From positions 1-22,168 of the forward strand of contig DASZIL010000115.1 of NCBI GenBank assembly GCA_035949255.1: a stretch of DNA of 22,168 nt. The letters are read 5' to 3'. This stretch comes from GAS188 sp035949255 (GTDB lineage Bacteria; Pseudomonadota; Alphaproteobacteria; Rhizobiales; Beijerinckiaceae). The position numbers were made by a program, and so were the translations under genes. This document shows, piece by piece, positions 14,763 to 22,168 of this stretch; positions within the stretch are counted from its first letter, which is position 1; every line of letters begins with the position of its first letter. Below the pieces are notes generated by a model. The model was not told the DNA's origin. It saw only the letters and a program-made list of their open reading frames with translations, and did no database searches.

Positions 14763-17700
14763 GTGGGAATCCTCGTCGCGCTGCGGCACGTTACGAGCTA
14801 CCGATATGATCGTCCGATTGGGCTTGGCCCGCAGACGGTGAGGTTGCGCCCGGCGCCCTGTTGCCGCACGCGCGTGCCGAGCTACTCCTTGAAGATCTGC
14901 CCGACGCGGCATTTCGTGAACTGGCTGCAGGATCCGTTCGGCAATTGGCTCGCGCGCATCGTGCTTCCGGAAAAGACGAGCGTTTTCGAGGTCGAGGTCG
15001 GACTCACCGCCGAAATGGCGGCGATCAACCCCTTCGACTTCTTCATCGAGCCTTACGCGGAGGAGTTTCCCTTCGCTTATCCGGAAGAGCTCGGGGTCGA
15101 GCTTGCGCCCTACCTCAAGCAACACACGGCGGGCGACAAACTCGGCGCCTTTCTGGCCACGCTCCCGAAGGGGCGGCGGCCGACCGTCGAGCTCCTCGTC
15201 GAGCTGAACGAGCGCGTGCATCGTGCCGTGCGCTACGTGGTGCGCATGGAGCCCGGCGTGCAAGAGCCCGAGGAGACGTTGTCCCTCGGCTCGGGATCGT
15301 GCCGCGACTCGGCCTGGCTTTTGGTCGAGCTTCTCCGCCGGCTCGGCATCGCGGCGCGCTTCGTCTCCGGTTACCTTATCCAGCTTCGCGCCGATATCGA
15401 TCCGCTCGAAGGGCCGCAGGGTCCCGAGAAGGATGTCGCCGATCTTCACGCCTGGGCCGAGGCCTATTTGCCGGGCGCGGGCTGGATCGGGTTCGACGCG
15501 ACCTCGGGGTTGCTGTGCGCGGAAGGCCATTTGCCGCTTGCCGCGGCGGCTCATTACGGCTCCGCCGCGCCGGTCTCGGGCGCCGTCGAGCCCGCAAAGG
15601 TCGATTTCACATTCGACCTTGGTGTCGAGCGCATCAACGAGACGCCGCGCGTCACGAAGCCGTTCTCGGAGGAGAGCTGGCGCAAGCTCGATGCGCTCGG
15701 CGAAGCGATCGACAACGATCTCGCCGCGCAAGATGTCCGCCTCACGCTCGGGGGAGAGCCGACCTTCGTCTCGGTCGATGATTTCGAGTCCGCCGAATGG
15801 CGGACGGCCGCGCTCGGCCCGACAAAGCCTATGCTCGCCGACAAGCTCGTTCGGCGTCTGCACCAGCGCTTCGCGCCAGGGGGCCTTCTGCATCACGGAC
15901 AAGGCAAATGGTACCCTGGCGAAAGCCAGCCCCGCTTCGCCCTCGGGCTTTTTTGGCGACAGGACGGCAAGCCGATCTGGAGCGATGCCTCGCTGATCGC
16001 GGAAGAAGACGCAGGCGTCAGCTTGAGTCTCGCTGACACCGAGGCCTTCGCGAAACGGCTCGCCGAACGCCTCGGCATCACGCCAGACCATGTCGTTCCC
16101 GCCTATGAGGACGCGGCCTATTGGCGCGCGAAGGAACGCGAGCTTCCGGTCAACACGAGCCCGGCCGATTCGAAGATCCAGGATGAGGAGATGCGCGCGC
16201 GTCTCGAACGCGCCTTCGCGCATGGCCTCGACAGCCCCCGTGGCTTTGTCCTGCCGATCCGGCGCGCGGAAAGCGGGGAAAAGGGCGAGGTGGTCGGGCG
16301 GTGGGCGAGCGAGCGCTGGCGGCTTCGGGACGAGCGCCTCATCCTCGCGCCCGGAGATTCACCTCTCGGCTCGCGCCTGCCGCTCACTTCTCTTCCCTGG
16401 CTCGCGCCTGCCGATTACCCTTATGTGGTCGAGCAGGACCCTCTCGAAGCACGCGGCCCCTTGCCCGAAACGCCTCGCTGCGATCGAAGCAAAGCCTTGG
16501 AAAGCGGCGCGGAGCAACAAGAGCCGCAAGCGCCAGGGGGCGCTGCGCCGGAGGACGCCGAGGACGCGGTACGCACCGCGATCACGGTCGAGCCGCGCGA
16601 CGGGGCGCTGCGCGTCTTCATGCCGCCCGTTGCCCGCCTCGAGGATTATCTCGAGCTCGCAAATGCGGTCGAGGCGACGGCGCGCGCCACGAAGCTTCCG
16701 ATTCGGCTCGAAGGTTACGCGCCGCCCTTCGACCCTAGGCTTCGCGTGATCAAGGTCACGCCTGACCCAGGCGTCATCGAGGTGAACATCCATCCGGCCT
16801 CGAGCTGGCGCGAGTCCGTCGCGACGACATTGGGCGTCTATGAGGATGCGCGCCAGACGAGACTCTGCGCCGAGAAATTCCTGATGGACGGGCGCCATGT
16901 CGGCACGGGGGGAGGCAATCACATCGTGCTCGGCGGCGCGACGCCCACCGACTCGCCCTTCCTGCGGCGTCCCGATCTTCTGAAAAGCCTGCTCATCTAT
17001 TGGCAACGCCATCCGGCGCTCTCCTATCTGTTCGCCGGCCTCTTCATCGGGCCGACAAGCCAGGCGCCGCGCGTCGACGAGGCGCGCCATGACGCGCTCT
17101 ACGAGCTCGAGATCGCCATGGCGAAGGTGCCGAGCCCAGGCGAAGGCGAGGCGCCGCCTTGGCTCTCGGACCGGCTTTTCCGCCATCTTCTCGTCGATGT
17201 GACCGGCAACACGCACCGCGCCGAGATCTGCATCGACAAGCTCTACCCTCCCGAAGCCTCCGGCGTCCGGCTCGGTCTCGTCGAGCTGCGCGCCTTCGAG
17301 ATGTCGCCCGACGCTCGCATGAGCATGGCGCAACAGCTTCTCATCCGCGCGCTTGTCGCCTGGTTCTGGCGCGAACCTCGGCATGGCAATCCGGTGCGCT
17401 GGGGCACCACGCTTCATGACCGCTTCATGCTGCCGGAATTCATCAAGGCCGATCTCCGCGACGTGCTGTCGGAGCTGAAGGAGGCGGGCTACGCGCTCGA
17501 CGCCTCCTGGTTCGAGGCGCAGCACGAATTTCGCTTTCCGCTTTATGGCGCGATCGAGCGGGAGGGCTTGCGCCTCGAGCTTCGCCAGGCGCTCGAGCCA
17601 TGGCCCGTGCTCGCCGAGGAAAGCTCGGCCGGCGGCACCGCAAGGCCCGTCGACTCATCGGTCGAGCGCTTGCAGGTGAAGGTCACGGGCCTGACGCCTG

Positions 17701-18077
17701 CACGTCACATCGTGCTCTGCAACGGTCGGCGCGTGCCGCTTGCACCAACCGGCATTGCGGGAGAGGCGGCCGGAGGCGTTCGCTTCAAGGCTTGGCAGGC
17801 CGTGTCGGGAATACACCCGACGCTTGCGGCCGATACGCCCTTGATCTTCGACCTCGTCGATGCCTGGAACGGCTTGTCGCTCGGCGGGTGCGTTTATCAT
17901 TCGGGCCATCCGGACGGGCGCAACCCTGGCGTTTTTCCTGTGAATTCGCGCGAAGCCGAGGCGCGCCGCCTCGTCCGTTTCGAGGAGCGCGGCCATACTG
18001 CGGGCCGAATCGATTTGCCAACAGAGGCCCCGCCGGGAGAATTTCCATTGACGCTCGATTTGAGGAGGCCCGGGTAG
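14763..18077 (+). CDS. Transglutaminase-like protease fused to DUF2126 putative amidoligase
   Basis: A 1104-residue protein. The N-terminal part (about 1-300) is a bacterial transglutaminase-like domain: RHVTSYRYD at the start, then the triad Cys180 (GSGSCRDSAW), His229 (DLHAWAEAYL) and Asp245 (FDATSG). The rest is DUF2126, annotated in Pfam as a putative amidoligase. It has RLTLGGEPTFVS near 330, VNIHPASSWRES, GTGGGNHIVLGGATPTDSPF and SYLFAGLFIGPTSQAPRVDE, ending with the conserved HPDGRNPGVFPVNSREAEAR. An amidoligase would join a carboxylate to an amine using ATP, while the transglutaminase domain would cut or exchange amide bonds. I chose GTG 14763 with AAGGA seven bases upstream. An ATG at 14622 would add 47 unlikely residues. 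No signal peptide is seen. First gene of a three-gene operon; product unknown. Confidence 0.9.
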   Translation: MGILVALRHVTSYRYDRPIGLGPQTVRLRPAPCCRTRVPSYSLKICPTRHFVNWLQDPFGNWLARIVLPEKTSVFEVEVGLTAEMAAINPFDFFIEPYAEEFPFAYPEELGVELAPYLKQHTAGDKLGAFLATLPKGRRPTVELLVELNERVHRAVRYVVRMEPGVQEPEETLSLGSGSCRDSAWLLVELLRRLGIAARFVSGYLIQLRADIDPLEGPQGPEKDVADLHAWAEAYLPGAGWIGFDATSGLLCAEGHLPLAAAAHYGSAAPVSGAVEPAKVDFTFDLGVERINETPRVTKPFSEESWRKLDALGEAIDNDLAAQDVRLTLGGEPTFVSVDDFESAEWRTAALGPTKPMLADKLVRRLHQRFAPGGLLHHGQGKWYPGESQPRFALGLFWRQDGKPIWSDASLIAEEDAGVSLSLADTEAFAKRLAERLGITPDHVVPAYEDAAYWRAKERELPVNTSPADSKIQDEEMRARLERAFAHGLDSPRGFVLPIRRAESGEKGEVVGRWASERWRLRDERLILAPGDSPLGSRLPLTSLPWLAPADYPYVVEQDPLEARGPLPETPRCDRSKALESGAEQQEPQAPGGAAPEDAEDAVRTAITVEPRDGALRVFMPPVARLEDYLELANAVEATARATKLPIRLEGYAPPFDPRLRVIKVTPDPGVIEVNIHPASSWRESVATTLGVYEDARQTRLCAEKFLMDGRHVGTGGGNHIVLGGATPTDSPFLRRPDLLKSLLIYWQRHPALSYLFAGLFIGPTSQAPRVDEARHDALYELEIAMAKVPSPGEGEAPPWLSDRLFRHLLVDVTGNTHRAEICIDKLYPPEASGVRLGLVELRAFEMSPDARMSMAQQLLIRALVAWFWREPRHGNPVRWGTTLHDRFMLPEFIKADLRDVLSELKEAGYALDASWFEAQHEFRFPLYGAIEREGLRLELRQALEPWPVLAEESSAGGTARPVDSSVERLQVKVTGLTPARHIVLCNGRRVPLAPTGIAGEAAGGVRFKAWQAVSGIHPTLAADTPLIFDLVDAWNGLSLGGCVYHSGHPDGRNPGVFPVNSREAEARRLVRFEERGHTAGRIDLPTEAPPGEFPLTLDLRRPG

Positions 18078-18078
18078 C

Positions 18079-20604
18079 TTGGCTCTTGACCGCCCGAACG
18101 CCTTACCGAGCCGTAGCCGCGGTGCCGAGAGACGCCTCGCCGGCTGGACGACAGGCTATTCGAGCTTGCCGGGCGTGCATGATGAATTCCTTGCTGGGGA
18201 CGGCGAGCCGCGCCCGCATTGGCTGCATTTCCTGCAAGCGCTCGCCGAGCTCGATGCGGCGGAGATCGCGCGCCGTTTCGCCTCCGCGGACCGGCACATC
18301 CGCGACATGGGCATTTCCTACCGCGTCTATGGCGAGACGGGCGAGCGCTCCTGGCCGCTGAGCCACCTGCCGCTGCTCATCGGGGAAGGCGAGTGGCGAG
18401 AGATCGCGGCGGGCGTCGAGCAGCGCGCGCAACTCCTCGAAACGCTTCTCGGCGATCTCTATGGCGAAGGGCGTCTCGTGAGCGACGGCGACTTCCCGGC
18501 CGCGGCCGTTACGGGAAGCGCGAATTTCCTGCGTCCGCTGCAGGGCGTGAAGCCGCCCGGCGGGCGCCATCTCCATCTTTACGCCGCCGATCTCGGTCGC
18601 GGCCCCGATGGACGATGGTGGGTGCTGGGCGACCGCGCTCAGGCACCGTCAGGCGCGGGCTACGCGCTCGAGAACCGCCTCGTGCTCTCGCGCGCCTTGC
18701 CGCTCCTCTACAACGAAATGAATGTCGAGCGTCTCGCTCCTTTCTTCCAGGCCTTTCGCGCCGGATTGCGCGGTGCGGCAAGGCGTTCCGAGCCGCGCAT
18801 CTGCCTTTTGACGCCCGGGCCTCTGAGCGAGACCTATTTCGAGCAAGCCTATCTCGCGCGTTATCTCGGCTTCCTTCTGGTCGAGGGCGATGACCTTCTC
18901 ATGCGCGAGGGTCGCGTGCATGTGCGCACCATCGCGGGGCTCAAGCGCGCCGACGTCATTTGGCGCCGCGTCGACGGCGACTTCACCGATCCGCTCGATC
19001 TCAACGCCGCCTCGCGGCTCGGTGTGCCGGGGCTGACGCAAGCCATGCGCGACGGCAATGTAGTCGTCGCCAATATGCCCGGGTCTGGCGTCGTCGAAGC
19101 GCCAGCCCTCTTGAGCTTCGTGCCCTCGCTGAGCCGGCGCCTCGCCGGCGAGGAGCTGAAGCTTCCCAACACGGCGACCTGGTGGTGCGGCCAGAAGCGC
19201 GAGCGCGACGAGGTCATCGAGCGCCTCGACGAGATGGCGATCCGCGGCGCCTTCAGCGACTGGGTGCCAGGCTTCGCTCCCGCCGCGACCTTGCTCGGCA
19301 GCGAGCTCGGCGCAAAAGACCGCGCGCGCCTGATCGCGGCAATGCGGGAACGCGGCGCCGATTATGTCGGCCAGGAGGTGGTGAAGCTCTCGACGACACC
19401 CTTCTGGGAAGACGGCCGCCTTTCGCCGCGTCCCTTCACCTTGCGCGTCTTCGCCGCCGTGACGCCCGAGGGCTGGCGCGTCATGCCGGGCGGCTTCTGC
19501 CGCATTTCCGACGCGCCCGATGCCCGCGCCTTCTCCATGGGCGAGGGCGTGCGCTCGGCGGATGTCTGGGTGCTCGGCGACAAGCCGGCCGAGATGGTGA
19601 CGCTCCTCCCGCAGAGCGAGGCCGTGAAGGTGCGCCGGCTCATGGGCACGCTGCCGAGCCGCGCCGCCGACAATCTCTTCTGGCTCGGACGCTATCTCGA
19701 GCGCGCCGAGGCGACGCTTCGCCTGATCCGCTGCCTGTGCGGCCGCTCGATCGAGACCGACTCGATCTCGCGCGGCACGCGCCCGACGGTCGAACGCCTG
19801 CAGCGCCTCTTGATCGCCTGGGGCGCCGTGCCGAAATCGCAGAAGCACCGCTCCGCGACCGCTTTCGCCTCGACGGCCTTGCACCTGGGTGAGAATTACG
19901 GCTCCGCCGTCGCGCTCTCGCGCGAGGCGCTTCGCACCGCCTCCGTGATCCGGGAACGATTGTCACCGGACGCCTGGCGGCTCGTGGTCGCGCTCGAAGC
20001 CCGGCTCGACATCGCGGATGCCGCGCCGCCCTCGGAGGTCGAGGCCTTCGATCGTGCCGATCAGGCCTTGCGGGCGCTCGCCGCGCTTTCGGGCCTGATG
20101 CATGAGAACATCAACCGCGTCGCCGGCTGGCGCTTTCTCGACATGGGGCGGCGCATCGAGCGCGGCATTGCGACCTGCCGCTTCGCGCGTATCTTCGCCA
20201 CGTCCGACGCCACGGCGGACGATCTCGACGTGGTGCTCGACCTCGTCGATTCACAGATCACTTATCGCTCGCGCTACCGCGCCGGTGTCGCGCTCGCGCC
20301 GGCGCGCGACATGGTGCTGCTCGACCCGTATAATCCGCGCTCGGTGGCTTTTCAGGTGGCGCAGATCGATGCCCATCTCGCGGATCTCCCGATCCTGCGC
20401 AATGACGGCATCCTCGAAACGCCGCGGCGCATGAGCACGAGCCTCAATTCCGAATTGGCGGTGACCGAGGCAGAAGAGCTCGACGGCGCGCGGGTTCTGG
20501 CCATCGAGCAGCGCATCATGCGGCTCGCCGAGGCGGTGGCCTCGCGCTATTTCCTGCAAGGACCGAGCGCCACCCGCGCCGACAAACAGCCCGATCTTGC
20601 GTGA
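18079..20604 (+). CDS. Circularly permuted ATP-grasp (type 2) fused to alpha-E domain
   Basis: An 841-residue fusion. Residues about 25-505 are a circularly permuted ATP-grasp ligase (old DUF404/DUF407), with the family stretch WWVLGDRAQAPSGAGYALENR at about 180-200, PRICLLTPGP, and late GGFCRISD. Residues about 525-830 are an alpha-E domain (old DUF403), beginning LPSRAADNLFWLGRYLERAE, all helical. ATP-grasp enzymes form amide bonds through acyl-phosphates, and alpha-E has no known activity. In many genomes the two are separate genes. Start is TTG 18079, one base after the TAG of the upstream gene, with GAGGAGG ten bases before it. I see no closer ATG that keeps the conserved GYSSLPGVHDEF region. 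Its end overlaps the next gene by 4 nt. Confidence 0.9.
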   Translation: MALDRPNALPSRSRGAERRLAGWTTGYSSLPGVHDEFLAGDGEPRPHWLHFLQALAELDAAEIARRFASADRHIRDMGISYRVYGETGERSWPLSHLPLLIGEGEWREIAAGVEQRAQLLETLLGDLYGEGRLVSDGDFPAAAVTGSANFLRPLQGVKPPGGRHLHLYAADLGRGPDGRWWVLGDRAQAPSGAGYALENRLVLSRALPLLYNEMNVERLAPFFQAFRAGLRGAARRSEPRICLLTPGPLSETYFEQAYLARYLGFLLVEGDDLLMREGRVHVRTIAGLKRADVIWRRVDGDFTDPLDLNAASRLGVPGLTQAMRDGNVVVANMPGSGVVEAPALLSFVPSLSRRLAGEELKLPNTATWWCGQKRERDEVIERLDEMAIRGAFSDWVPGFAPAATLLGSELGAKDRARLIAAMRERGADYVGQEVVKLSTTPFWEDGRLSPRPFTLRVFAAVTPEGWRVMPGGFCRISDAPDARAFSMGEGVRSADVWVLGDKPAEMVTLLPQSEAVKVRRLMGTLPSRAADNLFWLGRYLERAEATLRLIRCLCGRSIETDSISRGTRPTVERLQRLLIAWGAVPKSQKHRSATAFASTALHLGENYGSAVALSREALRTASVIRERLSPDAWRLVVALEARLDIADAAPPSEVEAFDRADQALRALAALSGLMHENINRVAGWRFLDMGRRIERGIATCRFARIFATSDATADDLDVVLDLVDSQITYRSRYRAGVALAPARDMVLLDPYNPRSVAFQVAQIDAHLADLPILRNDGILETPRRMSTSLNSELAVTEAEELDGARVLAIEQRIMRLAEAVASRYFLQGPSATRADKQPDLA

Positions 20605-21491
20605 TCTACGACGTCCGCCACGTCACCACCTATTCCTATGACGCGCCGGTCGCTTTCGCGCGCTGCGCACTGCGCCTGCTGCCGCGCGACGAGAAGCACC
20701 AGCGCGTGCTCTCCTCTCGCCTCGACATCAAGCCGTTGCCGGTTTCCCGCAACGAACGTCAGGACTTCTTCGGCAACCGGGTGGTCGATGTCTCGCTCGA
20801 AACAGCGCATCGGCAATTGCGCGTCGAGGCGCGCTCGCGCGTCGAGGTCCGGCGCGACGAGCCGTCCCTGTTGCGCACGAGCCCGGCATGGGAGGAGGTC
20901 AGCCGTCGCGCCTTCGCGTCGCACACGCTCGCGCCGTCCTCGCCTTCGCATTTCCTCTATCCGAGCCGGCTCGTCCCGCTCATCGAGCCGATCACCCTTT
21001 ACGCGCAAGAGAGCTTTCCGGAAGGCATCGCGATCATCGACGGCGCGGCCGATCTCATGCACCGCATCCGAGCGGATTTCCTTTACGACCCCAAGGCGAC
21101 GGCGATCTCGACGCCTATCCTCGAGGCTTTCGAGAGGCGGATCGGCGTCTGCCAGGACTTCGCCCACGTCATGATCGCTGGCTTGCGCGGGCTCGGCCTG
21201 CCGGCCGCCTATGTCAGCGGCTACATCCGCAGCGTTCCGGCTCCCGGCAAGGAGCGCCTCGAGGGCGCCGATGCGAGCCATGCCTGGGTCTCGCTCTGGT
21301 GCGGCCCCGAGGAACGTTGGATCGGCTTCGACCCGACCAACGACAGGGAGGTCGCCAATGAGCATGTCGTGCTGGCGATCGGCCGCGATTATGACGACAT
21401 CTCGCCGATTCACGGCATTCTCCTCGGCCCGGGCGAGCAGGAGATCGATGTCGGGGTGGACGTGGTCCCTTGGACGGGAGCGGCGGCTTGA
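20601..21491 (+). CDS. Transglutaminase-like cysteine peptidase (stand-alone)
   Basis: A 296-residue cytosolic transglutaminase-like protein with triad Cys184 (GVCQDFAHVM), His227 (DASHAWVSLW) and Asp244 (FDPTND). Its N-terminal beta domain repeats the pattern of the large first gene (RHVTTYSYDAPV, LRLLPR, DFFGNRV). The two are therefore paralogous in layout but differ in length and in the absence of an amidoligase here. The GTG start overlaps the TGA of the ATP-grasp gene by 4 nt, indicating coupled translation. Bacterial members probably act as peptidases or amide exchangers, on either the operon's own product or a protein target. Not determined. Confidence 0.92.
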   Translation: MIYDVRHVTTYSYDAPVAFARCALRLLPRDEKHQRVLSSRLDIKPLPVSRNERQDFFGNRVVDVSLETAHRQLRVEARSRVEVRRDEPSLLRTSPAWEEVSRRAFASHTLAPSSPSHFLYPSRLVPLIEPITLYAQESFPEGIAIIDGAADLMHRIRADFLYDPKATAISTPILEAFERRIGVCQDFAHVMIAGLRGLGLPAAYVSGYIRSVPAPGKERLEGADASHAWVSLWCGPEERWIGFDPTNDREVANEHVVLAIGRDYDDISPIHGILLGPGEQEIDVGVDVVPWTGAAA

Positions 21492-21502
21492 GCCCGCGAG
21501 CC

Positions 21503-21517
21503 CGTGCTCCCGGCACG
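21503..21517 (+). terminator. Weak hairpin after the amidoligase operon
   Basis: CGTGC and GCACG pair around TCCCG, beginning 12 bases after the stop codon of the last operon gene. No T-tract follows, so this is a weak candidate for an operon end. Confidence 0.25.
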
Positions 21518-21574
21518 AGCGGCGCGCCTTGACAGCCAAGCGGCCTCGGCGCAGGCGAGGTCCCGTCGGAGCGT

Positions 21575-21608
21575 GATCATGCGCCCGTTAACGATGTTGA
21601 GCATGATC
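21575..21608. promoter_or_regulatory. Inverted repeat GATCATGC/GCATGATC upstream of coaBC
   Basis: Perfect 8-bp arms at 21575-21582 and 21601-21608 are separated by 18 bp that contains GTTAAC. It lies about 76 bp before the coaBC start. It may be an operator or simply a chance repeat. No known consensus fits. Confidence 0.3.
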
Positions 21609-21683
21609 TCGTCATCGAGCTCGATGCCGGTCTAGACCATGCTCCCGCCAATCGAGGGGCGCCGGCCGGAGGGTCATAGGGAT

Positions 21684-22168
21684 TTGACGAAGCGCGTTCT
21701 TCTGATCATCGGCGGCGGGATCGCGGCCTATAAGGGGCTCGAGCTCATCCGCCTCTTGCGCAAACGCGGCCTCGCGGTGCGCTGCATCCTGACGCGCGCC
21801 GGCAAGGAATTCATCACTCCGCTCTCGCTCGCGAGTCTGAGCGGCGACAAGGTGTATGAGGAGCTGTTCTCGCTCACCGATGAAGCCGAGATGGGCCATA
21901 TCGAATTGTCGCGCGAAGCCGATCTTGTCGTCGTCGCCCCCGCCACCGCCAATCTGCTGGCGCGGATGGCGGGCGGCCTCGCAGATGACATGGCGACGAC
22001 AATATTGTTGGCGACTGACAAGAAAACCCTGGTCGCGCCGGCGATGAATTTGCGTATGTGGCTTCACCCGGCGACGCAGCGCAATATCGAGACGCTTCGC
22101 AAGGATGGAATTCTGTTCGTCGGACCTGACGATGGGGATATGGCCTGCGGCGAATATGGCCCTGGCCG
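21684..22168 (+). CDS. coaBC: Phosphopantothenoylcysteine decarboxylase/synthetase, 5' part
   Basis: The N-terminal 161 residues of the bifunctional coenzyme A biosynthesis flavoprotein Dfp/CoaBC, cut by the window edge. This part is the CoaC decarboxylase, an FMN flavodoxin-like fold. It has the opening RVLLIIGGGIAAYKGLELIR, His72 (EMGHIELS) at the place of the catalytic histidine, the PAMNLRMW motif at 119-126, and Cys155 (GDMACGEYG), matching the catalytic cysteine near 158 of E. coli. The start is uncertain: TTG 21684 has GGAGGG ten bases upstream and gives the usual N-terminus, while ATG 21639, in frame and just after a TAG, would add 15 residues but lacks a ribosome site. Not clearly part of the upstream operon, being 192 bp away. 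Confidence 0.93.
   Translation, partial: MTKRVLLIIGGGIAAYKGLELIRLLRKRGLAVRCILTRAGKEFITPLSLASLSGDKVYEELFSLTDEAEMGHIELSREADLVVVAPATANLLARMAGGLADDMATTILLATDKKTLVAPAMNLRMWLHPATQRNIETLRKDGILFVGPDDGDMACGEYGPG

Noticed and set aside
16359..17525. Long minus-strand open frame of 388 codons
   Set aside because: It is antisense to the DUF2126 region and has no recognisable domain.
18649..19884. Long minus-strand open frame of 411 codons
   Set aside because: It is antisense to the ATP-grasp gene and of shadow composition.
21587..21600. LexA-like GTT..GTT pair upstream of coaBC
   Set aside because: Spacing and last bases do not fit the alphaproteobacterial GTTC-N7-GTTC box.

Overview
The window looks like chromosomal DNA of a high-GC alphaproteobacterium, most likely of the order Hyphomicrobiales (Rhizobiales). 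This rests on strong C/G third-codon bias, dense packing with 4-nt start/stop overlaps, a DUF2125 protein beside a ChaC gene, a three-gene transglutaminase/amidoligase/ATP-grasp operon, and intergenic 7-bp repeats of the GCGAGTA type. Genus is not resolvable by eye. No rRNA, tRNA, CRISPR array, transposase or phage gene was seen. No gene-free gap exceeds about 250 bp.

Layout. (1) 1-387 is an inverted repeat. The last 40 codons of an MscS-like channel lie on the + strand at the left edge and again, reversed, as the 3' end of the minus-strand gene at 264-2844. Heptamer repeats sit between the copies. The full minus-strand gene carries an apparent +1 frameshift at a six-base homopolymer (1497-1502). 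(2) 3037-6066 holds a ChaC-type gamma-glutamylcyclotransferase (minus), a divergent DUF2125 membrane-anchored protein, and alanine dehydrogenase ald. (3) 6131-12150 is a tight six-gene minus-strand operon: NMT1-type binding protein, ABC ATPase, permease, FAD-dependent oxidoreductase, family III CoA-transferase and crotonase-fold hydratase. A divergent LysR gene (12363-13337) faces it across 212 bp containing a T-N11-A palindrome. Together they look like an uptake-plus-CoA-dependent catabolic pathway for an unidentified acid, with the LysR protein as likely regulator. (4) 13364-14515 is an AmpH-like penicillin-binding protein (minus). (5) Divergent from it, 14763-21491 is a three-gene operon: transglutaminase-DUF2126 amidoligase, a fusion of circularly permuted ATP-grasp with alpha-E, and a second, short transglutaminase. 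All three start at non-ATG codons. The families are known from genome surveys, but to my knowledge the product or target is not established. (6) 21684-22168 is the 5' part of coaBC (coenzyme A biosynthesis), cut by the window edge.

The two strongest leads for undescribed biology are the transglutaminase/amidoligase operon, whose neighbour is a peptidoglycan-type peptidase, and the LysR-linked transporter/FAD/CoA operon, whose substrate cannot be named from sequence alone.
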